Part shown: positions 31,414 through 39,323 of the stretch, in pieces
Position numbering within the stretch: position 1 is the first letter of the stretch
Layout of the letters: each line of letters starts with the position of its first letter
Origin: Myxococcales bacterium
GTDB lineage: Bacteria; Myxococcota_A; Polyangia; Polyangiales; Ga0077539
DNA length: 64,000 nucleotides
Assembly (NCBI GenBank): GCA_016793325.1
Contig: JAEUKI010000087.1
Location: forward strand, 180,189-244,188
Reading direction: 5' to 3'
The notes under the pieces: model-generated
Told to the model about the DNA's origin: nothing
The model's database searches: none
The model's input: the letters and a program-made list of their open reading frames with translations, nothing else
Translations under genes and position numbers: made by a program

Positions 31414-33342
31414 ATGCGCGCACCGTTCGATTTCGATCTCTCGCACTACCCCGAAGTTCGGTCCTTCGAAGACTATCGGGCCCTCTACCGCAAGAGCCTC
31501 GAGGAGCCCGAGGCGTTCTGGCGCGAGATGGCGCAGTGCGTGACGTGGTTTCACGAGCCGCACTCGATCCTCGACGCGGATCGGGACGAAGACGACGTCT
31601 CTTGGTTCAGCGGCGGGCGCACCAACGTGTGCTTCAACTGCGTCGATCGCCACGCGGCGCGCAGGCCCGAGCACACGGCGCTCATTTGGGCCGCCAACGA
31701 GCCCGGCGTGTACAAGCGGTTCACGTTTCGTCAGCTGAAACACGAGGTCGGGCGCGTCGCGAACGTGCTTCGGGCGCACGGCGTACAGAAGGGCGACCGC
31801 GTGTGCTTGTACATGCCCATGGTGCCCGAGGCCGTCTTCGCCATGTTGGCGTGCGCGCGCATCGGCGCGGTGCACTCGGTGGTGTTCGCTGGGTTCAGCG
31901 CGGACGCCCTTCGCGATCGGGTGCTCGACGCGGGCGCGAAGGTCGTCGTCACCGCCAACGAGGCGCCGCGCGGCGCGAAATCGGTCGCGCTCAAGGCCCT
32001 CGTCGACGCCGCGCTCCAGGGAATTTCGCAGGTGAAATCAGTGCTCGTCGTGCGCCGCACCGACGGCCCCTGCGCGATGACCGCGGGCCGCGACCACTTT
32101 CTCGACGACGAGTGCGCGAAGCAACGCTCGACGTGCCCGTTCGAGTGGATGAGCTCCGAGGACCCGCTGTTCATCCTCTACACCTCCGGCTCGACCGGAA
32201 AGCCGAAGGGCCTCTTGCACACGACGGCTGGCTACCTCGTCTACGCGGCGACGACGCACCGGTACGTGTTCGACGCGCGCGCGGACGACGTGCAATTCAC
32301 CACGGCAGACGTCGGTTGGATCACGGGACACACGTACCTCGTGTACGGACCGCTCGCCAACGGCGTGACGACGGTGGTGTTCGAGTCGCTCCCGACGTGG
32401 CCCGACGCGGGGCGCTTGTGGCGCGTGGCCGACGACGTCGGCGCGACCGTGCTGTACACGGCCCCGACGGCGCTTCGATCGCTGATGCGCGCGGGCGACT
32501 CGTACGTGACCGCGTCGAGTCGAAAGACGATTCGCATCCTCGGGACCGTGGGCGAGCCGATCAACCCCGAGGTGTGGCGCTGGTATCACGAGGTGGTCGG
32601 CGAATCGAAGCGCCCGATCGTGGACACCTGGTGGCAGACCGAGACCGGAGGCGCGCTGATCACGCCGCTGCCCGGGACGATCGCGACCAAGCCGGGATCG
32701 GCGACGCTGCCGTTCTTCGGCGTCGAGCCGCTCGTGTGCGACGAGTCTGGCGCGGTGATCGACGGCAACGACGTGTCGGGGCACTTGTACCTCGCGCGCT
32801 CGTGGCCCGGACAAGCGCGGAGCATCTACGGCGATCACCGGCGCTTTCGCGAGACGTACTTCTCGCGCAAGCGCGGCGTGTACTTCACGGGTGACGGCTG
32901 CCGTCGCGACGAAGACGGCTACTACTGGATCACCGGGCGCGTCGACGACGTGCTCAACGTGTCCGGTCATCGGCTCGGAACCGCCGAGATCGAGAGCGCC
33001 CTCGTGTCGCACGAAGCGGTGTCCGAGGCCGCCGTCGTGGGCGTGACCCACGCAATCAAGGGCGAGGCGGTGTTCGCGTGGGTGGCGGTGCGACCCGAGG
33101 CGCTCGTCGATCGATCGGCCGATGAATTGGTGGGCGCGCTCAAAGAGACGGTGCGCCAAGCGATCGGTCCGATCGCGGTCCCCGACACGATCCGCGTCGT
33201 GTCCGCGTTGCCGAAGACCCGCTCGGGAAAGATCATGCGCCGGATCCTCCGCAACATCGCGCAGGGCAACACGAAGGACCTCGGCGACACGAGCACGCTC
33301 GCAGACCCGTCCGTGATCGACGAGCTGCTCGCCGCTCACTGA
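31414..33342 (+). CDS. acs: Acetyl-CoA synthetase
   Basis: 642 residues from ATG 31414, preferred because GGAG lies six bases upstream and similarity to Acs begins here (PFDFDLSHYPEVRSFEDYRALYRKS); the frame extends further back without resemblance to the family. Adenylate-forming motifs are intact: YTSGSTGKPKG (phosphate loop), VGWITGHTYLVYGPLANG, TWWQTETGG, TGDGCRRDEDGYYWITGR with the hinge at DDVLNVSGHR, and the regulatory Lys in PKTRSGKIMRR that is acetylated in known enzymes. It converts acetate, ATP and CoA to acetyl-CoA. It converges with the aldehyde dehydrogenase, with only four bases between stops, and would consume its product. Confidence 0.92.
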   Translation: MRAPFDFDLSHYPEVRSFEDYRALYRKSLEEPEAFWREMAQCVTWFHEPHSILDADRDEDDVSWFSGGRTNVCFNCVDRHAARRPEHTALIWAANEPGVYKRFTFRQLKHEVGRVANVLRAHGVQKGDRVCLYMPMVPEAVFAMLACARIGAVHSVVFAGFSADALRDRVLDAGAKVVVTANEAPRGAKSVALKALVDAALQGISQVKSVLVVRRTDGPCAMTAGRDHFLDDECAKQRSTCPFEWMSSEDPLFILYTSGSTGKPKGLLHTTAGYLVYAATTHRYVFDARADDVQFTTADVGWITGHTYLVYGPLANGVTTVVFESLPTWPDAGRLWRVADDVGATVLYTAPTALRSLMRAGDSYVTASSRKTIRILGTVGEPINPEVWRWYHEVVGESKRPIVDTWWQTETGGALITPLPGTIATKPGSATLPFFGVEPLVCDESGAVIDGNDVSGHLYLARSWPGQARSIYGDHRRFRETYFSRKRGVYFTGDGCRRDEDGYYWITGRVDDVLNVSGHRLGTAEIESALVSHEAVSEAAVVGVTHAIKGEAVFAWVAVRPEALVDRSADELVGALKETVRQAIGPIAVPDTIRVVSALPKTRSGKIMRRILRNIAQGNTKDLGDTSTLADPSVIDELLAAH

Positions 33343-33346
33343 GGGG

Positions 33347-34867
33347 TCAGAAGAAGCCCATCGGCTTGGGGTCGTAGCTGACGAGGACGTTCTTCGTCTG
33401 CTGGTAGTGCGCGAGCATCATTTTGTGTGTCTCGCGACCGATGCCCGACTGCTTGTACCCGCCGAACGCCGCGTGCGCCGGGTACAAGTGGTAGCAGTTG
33501 GTCCACACGCGACCGGCTTGAATCGCGCGCGCGGCGTTGAAGGCGTTGTGCGTGCTTCGCGTCCACACGCCGGCGCCGAGCCCGTACGCCGAGTCGTTGG
33601 CGATCGCGATGGCGTCTTCGAAGCCGTCGAACGACGTGACCGAGACGACCGGGCCGAAGATCTCTTCTTGAAAGATCCGCTGCTTGTTGTGGCCTTCGAA
33701 GATGGTGGGCATGACGTAGTAGCCGCCGTCGAGCTCTCCGCCGAGCCGCGCTTGCTCTCCGCCGAGGCGGAGACGCGCGCCCTCTTTCTTGCCGATCTCG
33801 ATGTAGCCGAGGATCTTCTCGAGCTGCTCTCGCGACGCTTGCGCGCCGACGCGCGTATCTGTGTCGAGCGGGTTTCCTGGGACGGTCTCGCGGACGCGCG
33901 CGACGGCGAGCTCGAGAAACTGCTGGTAGATCTTCTTGTCGACGAGCGCGCGCGAGGGGCACGTGCACACCTCGCCCTGGTTGAGCGAGAACATCGCGAA
34001 GCCCTCGAGGCACTTCTGACGAAAGTCGTCGTCTTCTGCGAGGACGTCGGCGAAGAAGATGTTCGGTGACTTTCCGCCGAGCTCGAGGGTCACCGGCACG
34101 ATGTTCTCTGCGGCGTACTGCATGATCAACCGGCCCGTCGAGGTCTCGCCGGTGAACGCCACCTTCGCGACGCGCTTGTTCGTCGCGAGGGGCTTTCCCG
34201 CTTCGAGGCCGAAGCCGTTCACGATGTTGATCACGCCGGGCGGGACGACCTTCGAGACGAGCTCGGCCCACACCATGATCGTCGCTGGTGTTTGCTCGGC
34301 GGGCTTGAGCACGATGCAGTTTCCTGCGGCGAGCGCGGGCGCGAGCTTCCACGCGGCCATGAGCAGCGGAAAGTTCCACGGGATGATCTGTCCCACGACG
34401 CCGAGCGGCTCCTTGAAGTGGTACGAGACCGTCATCGGGTCGAGCTCTGCGAGCGAGCTCTCTTCGGCGCGCAGACACCCCGCGAAGTACCGAAAGTGAT
34501 CGATCGCGAGGGGAATGTCCGCCGCGAGCGTCTCGCGAATGGGCTTTCCGTTGTCCCACGTCTCCGAGAGCGCGAGCAGCTCGAGGTTGGCCTCCATCAC
34601 GTCCGCGATCTTGTTGAGCACCTGCGCGCGATCGGCGACCGACGTCTTGGCCCAACGGGCCTTCGCCGCGTGCGCCGCGTCGAGCGCCATCTCGATGTCC
34701 TCGGCGGTCGATCGCGCGACCTCGCAAAACGCCCGGCCCGTCACCGGCGTCGAGTTCTCGAAGTACTGCCCGCCCTTCGGCCTGACAAACTCGCCGCCGA
34801 TGAAGTTGTCGTACCGCGAACGGTAGGTGAGCCTCGCTCCAGTGCTGTTCGGTTGCTCGTAGCGCAT
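33347..34867 (-). CDS. NAD-dependent acetaldehyde dehydrogenase (ExaC/AldB type)
   Basis: 506 residues from ATG 34867, preceded by AAGGAGA. It is a full-length aldehyde dehydrogenase: the NAD-binding block GVVGQIIPWNFPLLMAAWK, Lys in CIVLKPAEQTP, FTGETSTGRLI, catalytic Glu in VTLELGGKSPNIFF and catalytic Cys in FSLNQGEVCTCPSR. The closing block FGGYKQSGIGRETHKMMLAHYQQTKN is the typical end of acetaldehyde dehydrogenases such as ExaC, AcoD and AldB. It oxidises acetaldehyde to acetate, which the convergent acs product would activate. A sigma54 promoter lies upstream and an AcoR-like sigma54 activator is encoded divergently. Confidence 0.9.
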   Translation of the reverse strand: MRYEQPNSTGARLTYRSRYDNFIGGEFVRPKGGQYFENSTPVTGRAFCEVARSTAEDIEMALDAAHAAKARWAKTSVADRAQVLNKIADVMEANLELLALSETWDNGKPIRETLAADIPLAIDHFRYFAGCLRAEESSLAELDPMTVSYHFKEPLGVVGQIIPWNFPLLMAAWKLAPALAAGNCIVLKPAEQTPATIMVWAELVSKVVPPGVINIVNGFGLEAGKPLATNKRVAKVAFTGETSTGRLIMQYAAENIVPVTLELGGKSPNIFFADVLAEDDDFRQKCLEGFAMFSLNQGEVCTCPSRALVDKKIYQQFLELAVARVRETVPGNPLDTDTRVGAQASREQLEKILGYIEIGKKEGARLRLGGEQARLGGELDGGYYVMPTIFEGHNKQRIFQEEIFGPVVSVTSFDGFEDAIAIANDSAYGLGAGVWTRSTHNAFNAARAIQAGRVWTNCYHLYPAHAAFGGYKQSGIGRETHKMMLAHYQQTKNVLVSYDPKPMGFF

Positions 34868-34967
34868 GGACTGTCTCCTTCCAGTGGCTGTGGCGACGCC
34901 AGCTTCGAGGGCGCCGTTGATTTCGTGGTCACCGGCCCGACCGCGGACCGTGCTGATGCGCGAGCAC

Positions 34968-34983
34968 TGCAGCGATCGGGCCA
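34968..34983 (-). promoter_or_regulatory. Sigma54 (-24/-12) promoter of the aldehyde dehydrogenase gene
   Basis: Read on the minus strand the sequence is TGGCCCG-ATCG-CTGCA, matching TGGCACG-N4-TTGCA at all but two positions and keeping the invariant GG and GC with correct spacing. It is about 100 bases upstream of the dehydrogenase ATG and next to the divergent gene for an AcoR-type sigma54 activator, the expected regulator. Confidence 0.65.
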
Positions 34984-35055
34984 CGCGCTCGTTCGACGCG
35001 GCTCTTCGCAGTCCCGAACAATGTCGCGCGGACTCGGGTCGCGACGCGTCGCGGC

Positions 35056-37038
35056 ATGGAGCGTTTCGCTACAGTCGCGAGTGTTGCGAGGCGAAACACA
35101 GGGTTCGCGTTGTATCCGCCCGCCAACGAGGCCATGCTCTGCACGATGGACGCGCTGCTGCTCGACGATGTGTCCGAGTCGCTCTGGCGACAGTTTCACA
35201 GCGGCGGTGAGCGCTCGGCGAACAGCGCTCGCTCGCTCCCGCACATCGCGCGATGGGAGCGCGCGCTCGACCTCGGCGCGCCGCGCGACGGCGGCCGCGA
35301 CGACCACTGGATCGAGCGAGGCGAGAGCCTCGGCGAGCGCACCGAGCGCGTGGGATCGCTGCTCGTCGACGGCCGCGCGATGCTCGACGGCGCAGCAGGC
35401 GTGATCTCCGAGCGGGACTTCGTGCTCCTCGTGAGCGACAGCGACGGCGTGATCGTCTTTCGCGCCGGAGGCGGGGCGTTCGAAGACGAGTCGCGCCGCG
35501 TGCGGCTCATCGAAGGCGCGCACTGGAGCGAGCGGGCGAGGGGCACCAACGCGATCGGCACGGCGATCTCCGAGCAGCGCGCCACCGTCGTCCGCGGTCA
35601 CGCGCACTCGGGCCAGCGCTTTCACAACCTCGTGTGCAGCGCAGCGCCCGTGCGAGGCCCCGACGGCTCGGTGCTCGCCGTGGTCGACGCGACGTCGTTC
35701 GTCGGTCGCGCGGACGTCGACGTGAGCTTCGTCGTTCGCGCGACGGCGCGCGCGCTCGAAGAGGTCCTCCGCGCCCGCGCGTTCGCCTCCGCAGGCGCCG
35801 CGGTGGCTCGGACGCTCGCTCGGTCGATCGAGCGCATGTCTTGCCCTGCGCTCGTCGTCGAGCTCGGTGGAACAGTTCGCCGCGCCAACGCCGCTGCGCG
35901 CCGGGTGCTCGGCGTCGGCGACGGTCATCCGTCGAGCGCGCTCGGGCTTCGGTTCGACGATCTCTGCGGGGACGCCGCGCGCGGCGCCGTTCGATCGTTC
36001 GACCGAGACGGGCAGAAGTTCGTGCTTCGCAGCGAGGCCATCGTCGGCCCGGACGGGCTCGCGGTCGCCGTGCTGGTGCTCTTCGAGCGGGCGTCGAGGC
36101 CGAGCTCGAGCCCGGCGCGCGCCGAGCGAGACCCGTTCGAGAAGATCTTCGCCGAGGACGCGACGCTCCTCGCGACGCTCGCGAAGGCGCGGCGCTTCGC
36201 GCGCACGGACGTCCCGGTCGTCCTGCTCGGAGAGACGGGGTCTGGCAAAGAGCTCGTCGCGAAGGCCGTTCACGACGCGAGCCGACGCGCGGCGGCGCCG
36301 TTCGTCGCGTTGAATTGTGGTGCGGTCGCCCCGCAGCTCCTCGAGGCCGAGCTCTTCGGCGCGGCGCCCCATGCGTTTACCGGCGCCGATCCTCGCGGCC
36401 GCCCGGGGCTCTTCGAAGCGGCCCACGGCGGAACGCTCTTTCTCGACGAGGTCGCCGAGATGCCGCTCGCGATGCAGTCGGCGCTCTTGCGCGTGCTCGA
36501 GTCGGGCGAGCTGCGGCGCGTCGGTGAAGCGCGCGCGCGCTCGGTGGACGTGCGGCTCTTGTGCGCGACGTGCCGCGACCTCGAGGCGCTCGTGCGCGAG
36601 GGGCGCTTTCGAAGCGACCTGTTCTACCGGCTCCGAGGCGTCGCGCTCACGCTCCCGCCGCTTCGCGCGCGCACCGATCGCGTGGCGCTCGCGCGGCACT
36701 TGCTCGAGCGACGCGCGCCCGAGCTCTCGCTCTCGCCCTGCGCCGAAGAGGCGATCGAGCGTCATCCCTGGCCCGGCAACGTCCGCGAGCTTCGCAGCGC
36801 CATCGACGTCGCGATCGCGCTCGCGGAGAACGGCTCGGTCGAAGCCGAGCACTTCGCGGTCGAGTTCGCGCCCGACTGCGCCGCTGACGACAAGCGCGGG
36901 ACGCTCACGGACGTCGAGGGCTCGGTCGTGCGTCGCGCGCTCGCGGAGGTCGCGGGCAACGTGAGCGCGGCGGCCAAGCAGCTCGGGGTCGCCAGGAGCA
37001 CGCTCTATCGCATGATGCGCAAGCACGGCATCGGCTGA
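35056..37038 (+). CDS. AcoR-type sigma54-dependent transcriptional activator
   Basis: 660 residues. The N-terminal GAF-like sensor region (about 60-250) contains GTNAIGTAISEQR and the HFHNLVCSAAPV-like block typical of AcoR/AcxR activators. A PAS-like segment follows (about 255-350), then the AAA+ domain (about 365-600) with Walker A GETGSGKE, GGTLFLDEV (Walker B) and the arginine region FRSDLFYRL, and a Fis-type helix-turn-helix at the end (NVSAAAKQLGVARSTLYRMMRKHG). The sigma54-contact loop reads HAFTGA near residue 439 instead of GAFTGA. It is divergent from the aldehyde dehydrogenase gene with its sigma54 promoter, so it most likely activates acetaldehyde oxidation. Confidence 0.88.
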   Translation: MERFATVASVARRNTGFALYPPANEAMLCTMDALLLDDVSESLWRQFHSGGERSANSARSLPHIARWERALDLGAPRDGGRDDHWIERGESLGERTERVGSLLVDGRAMLDGAAGVISERDFVLLVSDSDGVIVFRAGGGAFEDESRRVRLIEGAHWSERARGTNAIGTAISEQRATVVRGHAHSGQRFHNLVCSAAPVRGPDGSVLAVVDATSFVGRADVDVSFVVRATARALEEVLRARAFASAGAAVARTLARSIERMSCPALVVELGGTVRRANAAARRVLGVGDGHPSSALGLRFDDLCGDAARGAVRSFDRDGQKFVLRSEAIVGPDGLAVAVLVLFERASRPSSSPARAERDPFEKIFAEDATLLATLAKARRFARTDVPVVLLGETGSGKELVAKAVHDASRRAAAPFVALNCGAVAPQLLEAELFGAAPHAFTGADPRGRPGLFEAAHGGTLFLDEVAEMPLAMQSALLRVLESGELRRVGEARARSVDVRLLCATCRDLEALVREGRFRSDLFYRLRGVALTLPPLRARTDRVALARHLLERRAPELSLSPCAEEAIERHPWPGNVRELRSAIDVAIALAENGSVEAEHFAVEFAPDCAADDKRGTLTDVEGSVVRRALAEVAGNVSAAAKQLGVARSTLYRMMRKHGIG

Positions 37039-37193
37039 CTCGATTGTGTGTGCGCTCTCGACGCGGCTCGATCGTCGTGAGCCCGAAGTCGTCGCCAGCG
37101 ACCCAGCGAGCGCGCGCGCCGTCGAGCGGCGCGGCGAGGTCGTCGCGCGCGGGGCATTTACGAGCGCGCGAGGGTGATTACTGGTCTCGCGCT

Positions 37194-38156
37194 ATGGCCT
37201 CCCATCGAGCACGTCACCCCGAACGCCTCGAGCGAGGCCACCCGTTTCGCCAGTGGAAAACCTGGCAAATCCCAGGGACATCCCTGACCCTCACCGGCTA
37301 CTCGCGGTCCAACGACAAGACCTTCTTCACGATTCCCGAGCTCGCGTGCGCCATCGACGCGGGACTCTACGAAGGCTTCTCGGTCGACACGGTCCTGCTC
37401 ACGCACACGCACCACGATCACTCGTACGACATCGAATTTCTCGCCACCGAGGCGGACGGTCGAAAGATCTACGCCCCCGCCGAGTCGATCGAGTACCTCG
37501 AGCGCTACATCGTCTCGAAGGGCGAGCTCAATTTTCACAGCCCCTACGATCGATCGCGCGCGCGGTCGTACGTGCTCCAAGGCGTTCGCGACGGCGATCG
37601 GCTCGAGCTCGGCCGCGGCGGTCGCTTCGTCGTCCGCGTGGTCGAGTGCGCGCACAAGATCCCGTGCGTCGGATTCGCGTTCTACGAGCGAAAAACCAGA
37701 CTCTCCGCGCGCTTCGAGGCGCTCAAGTCCGAGCTCGACCGCGCGGGCCGGGGCGCCGAGTTCGGCGGGATCGTGGCGAAGGCGAGGGCGAGCGGCGAGA
37801 CCGTGCAAGAGCGCTACGAAGAGCCGCGCTTCGTGATGCTCGGCGACACGAGCGTCGTCGTGTTCGAGCGCAACCCTTGGCTCTTCGAGTTTCCCGTGAT
37901 CGTGACGGAGTGCACGTTCCTCGACGAGCGCGAGCGGGCGAGGGCCGAGAAGGTCGGGCACGTTCACTGGGGCGCGCTGGCGCCGATCGTGCGAGCGCAC
38001 CCGAGCACGACCTTCGTGTTGATGCACTTCAGCTTGCGACACTCGGATCGTGAGGTCGTCGAGTTCTTCTCGCGCGACGAGAACTACTGCGAAAACGTGG
38101 TGGTCTGGGCGCACCCCGAGAGCGTGATGCCCGAGCAGCACCAGAGCTCGAAGTAG
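37194..38156 (+). CDS. Metallo-beta-lactamase-fold hydrolase (RNase Z-like)
   Basis: 320 residues from ATG 37194. The zinc motif HTHHDH (LLTHTHHDHSYDIEF, near residues 73-80) is the HxHxDH signature. Later ligands are probably His in VECAHKIPCVGFAF, Asp in FVMLGDTSVVVF and His in HWGALAPIVR or LMHFSLRHSD. The PCVGFAFYER block, the HFSLRHSD ending and the overall order resemble RNase Z-like (ELAC) proteins, but the family also includes other hydrolases, so tRNA 3' processing is not certain. Soluble. It follows the AcoR gene by 155 bases and converges with the envelope operon seven bases after its stop. Confidence 0.75.
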   Translation: MASHRARHPERLERGHPFRQWKTWQIPGTSLTLTGYSRSNDKTFFTIPELACAIDAGLYEGFSVDTVLLTHTHHDHSYDIEFLATEADGRKIYAPAESIEYLERYIVSKGELNFHSPYDRSRARSYVLQGVRDGDRLELGRGGRFVVRVVECAHKIPCVGFAFYERKTRLSARFEALKSELDRAGRGAEFGGIVAKARASGETVQERYEEPRFVMLGDTSVVVFERNPWLFEFPVIVTECTFLDERERARAEKVGHVHWGALAPIVRAHPSTTFVLMHFSLRHSDREVVEFFSRDENYCENVVVWAHPESVMPEQHQSSK

Positions 38157-38163
38157 CAGGGCG

Positions 38164-38670
38164 TCAGCTCGTCGCAGAGCACATCGACGCGGGGACGCCC
38201 ACGGCGATCGCGTCGAGTCGGCACTCGCCGCCCGATCGATTCTCGATTTCGATCCGACGGATTCCATCGCTGCCGGTCGTCGAGCCGATCGAACCCGAGA
38301 AGTCCTTCCAATCGCGCGTGACCGAGAACGTGGTGTTCACGGGTCGATCGCCGGTGGGCGTCCGCAACACGAGCCGCAGCACGACCTCTCCCTCGGTGTC
38401 GCAGCGCCCGATGAACGAGAGCCCCGGTCCGCGCAGCGGCGCGAACGCCGTTCGCGTCGCGATCGAACGCGCGCCGATCGCGAGCCCGTGCTCGCCCGTC
38501 GCGAAGGTGTTGGCCCGCGCGATCGTCCCCTGCGTCGCGCGAAACCCACACGTCGCGTCGACGCAGTCGTCCTCGAAGTGCCACGCGCCCGTCGGCGGAA
38601 GGAGTCGACAGTGACATCCCCCCAAGAGCGCGCCCGCCGCGACCGTGACAAACGCACGCCAGCTCACCAT
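38164..38670 (-). CDS. Small lipoprotein, third gene of the coupled envelope operon
   Basis: 168 residues from ATG 38670, which overlaps the stop of the upstream gene by seven bases (ATGGTGA). The signal MVSWRAFVTVAAGALLGGC ends in a lipobox. The mature part looks like a single beta-sandwich (WHFEDDCVDATCGFRATQG, GLSFIGRCDTEGEVVLRLVL, IRRIEIENRSGGECRLDAIAV), a pattern seen in carbohydrate-binding-like domains. Seven Cys after the lipobox suggest disulfides. Function unknown; co-translated with a beta-barrel-like protein and an IgGFc-binding-like lipoprotein. Confidence 0.75.
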   Translation of the reverse strand: MVSWRAFVTVAAGALLGGCHCRLLPPTGAWHFEDDCVDATCGFRATQGTIARANTFATGEHGLAIGARSIATRTAFAPLRGPGLSFIGRCDTEGEVVLRLVLRTPTGDRPVNTTFSVTRDWKDFSGSIGSTTGSDGIRRIEIENRSGGECRLDAIAVGVPASMCSATS

Positions 38671-39323
38671 CGGTAGCCTACCTCGACTGGAATTGTTGGG
38701 CCGAAAATCATGTGTCCGCCGAACCCGCCGGCGCCGTACGCTTGCCACTCGAACCCTACGCACGCCGACGCGACGAACGAGCGCACCACGAGCTCGACTC
38801 CGAACCTCGCTGCGAGCCGAACGCCGGGGCCTGCGCCGAGCTCGCCGCGGAGGGACGTGAGCGCGATCAGCGCCTCGGCGTCCGCGCGCAAGAGCGCTCC
38901 TGCGCGCACGGGACCGTCGCGCGTCGAGCTCGATCGCACCGCGGCGATCGCGCCGAATCCCGCCCAGTAGTACCGGAGCGGCGCTCCGTCGAAGCGCGCG
39001 AAGCCGCCGTTCGCACCGGCGAAGGACGCCGTCGCGCCGAGCACGAACTGCCGGCGAACGACGCGCCCGTACGTGATCGCGCCACGAAACGTGTGCGCGA
39101 GCGCGTAGCCCCACAGGAGCCCCGAGCGGTTGGGCGTCGAGTCGCCGATCGCAAACGTCGGGACGAACGACGCGTGCAGCTCGTTCGGCCGTCGACGGTC
39201 GCGCGGCATCGACCATCGCTGCGCAGGATCGGGGCGGCGCTGGGCGACGGCCACGGGCGCGATCGAGAGGGCGCACGACGCCGCGAGCGCGCAGGACGAG
39301 GCCGTTCGAACGCGTCGGATCAT
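38664..39323 (-). CDS. Outer-membrane beta-barrel-like protein
   Basis: 219 residues from ATG 39323, overlapping the stop of the upstream gene by four bases (ATGA). It opens with a signal peptide (ASSCALAASCALSIAPVAVA). The mature part alternates small and aromatic residues in Gly-rich strands (GLLWGYALAHTFRGAITYG, RYYWAGFGAIAAVR, GVRLAARFGVELVVRS) and ends in GYRW, close to the aromatic C-terminal signature of outer-membrane barrels. No enzymatic motif. Middle gene of a three-gene operon. Confidence 0.75.
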   Translation of the reverse strand: MIRRVRTASSCALAASCALSIAPVAVAQRRPDPAQRWSMPRDRRRPNELHASFVPTFAIGDSTPNRSGLLWGYALAHTFRGAITYGRVVRRQFVLGATASFAGANGGFARFDGAPLRYYWAGFGAIAAVRSSSTRDGPVRAGALLRADAEALIALTSLRGELGAGPGVRLAARFGVELVVRSFVASACVGFEWQAYGAGGFGGHMIFGPTIPVEVGYRW

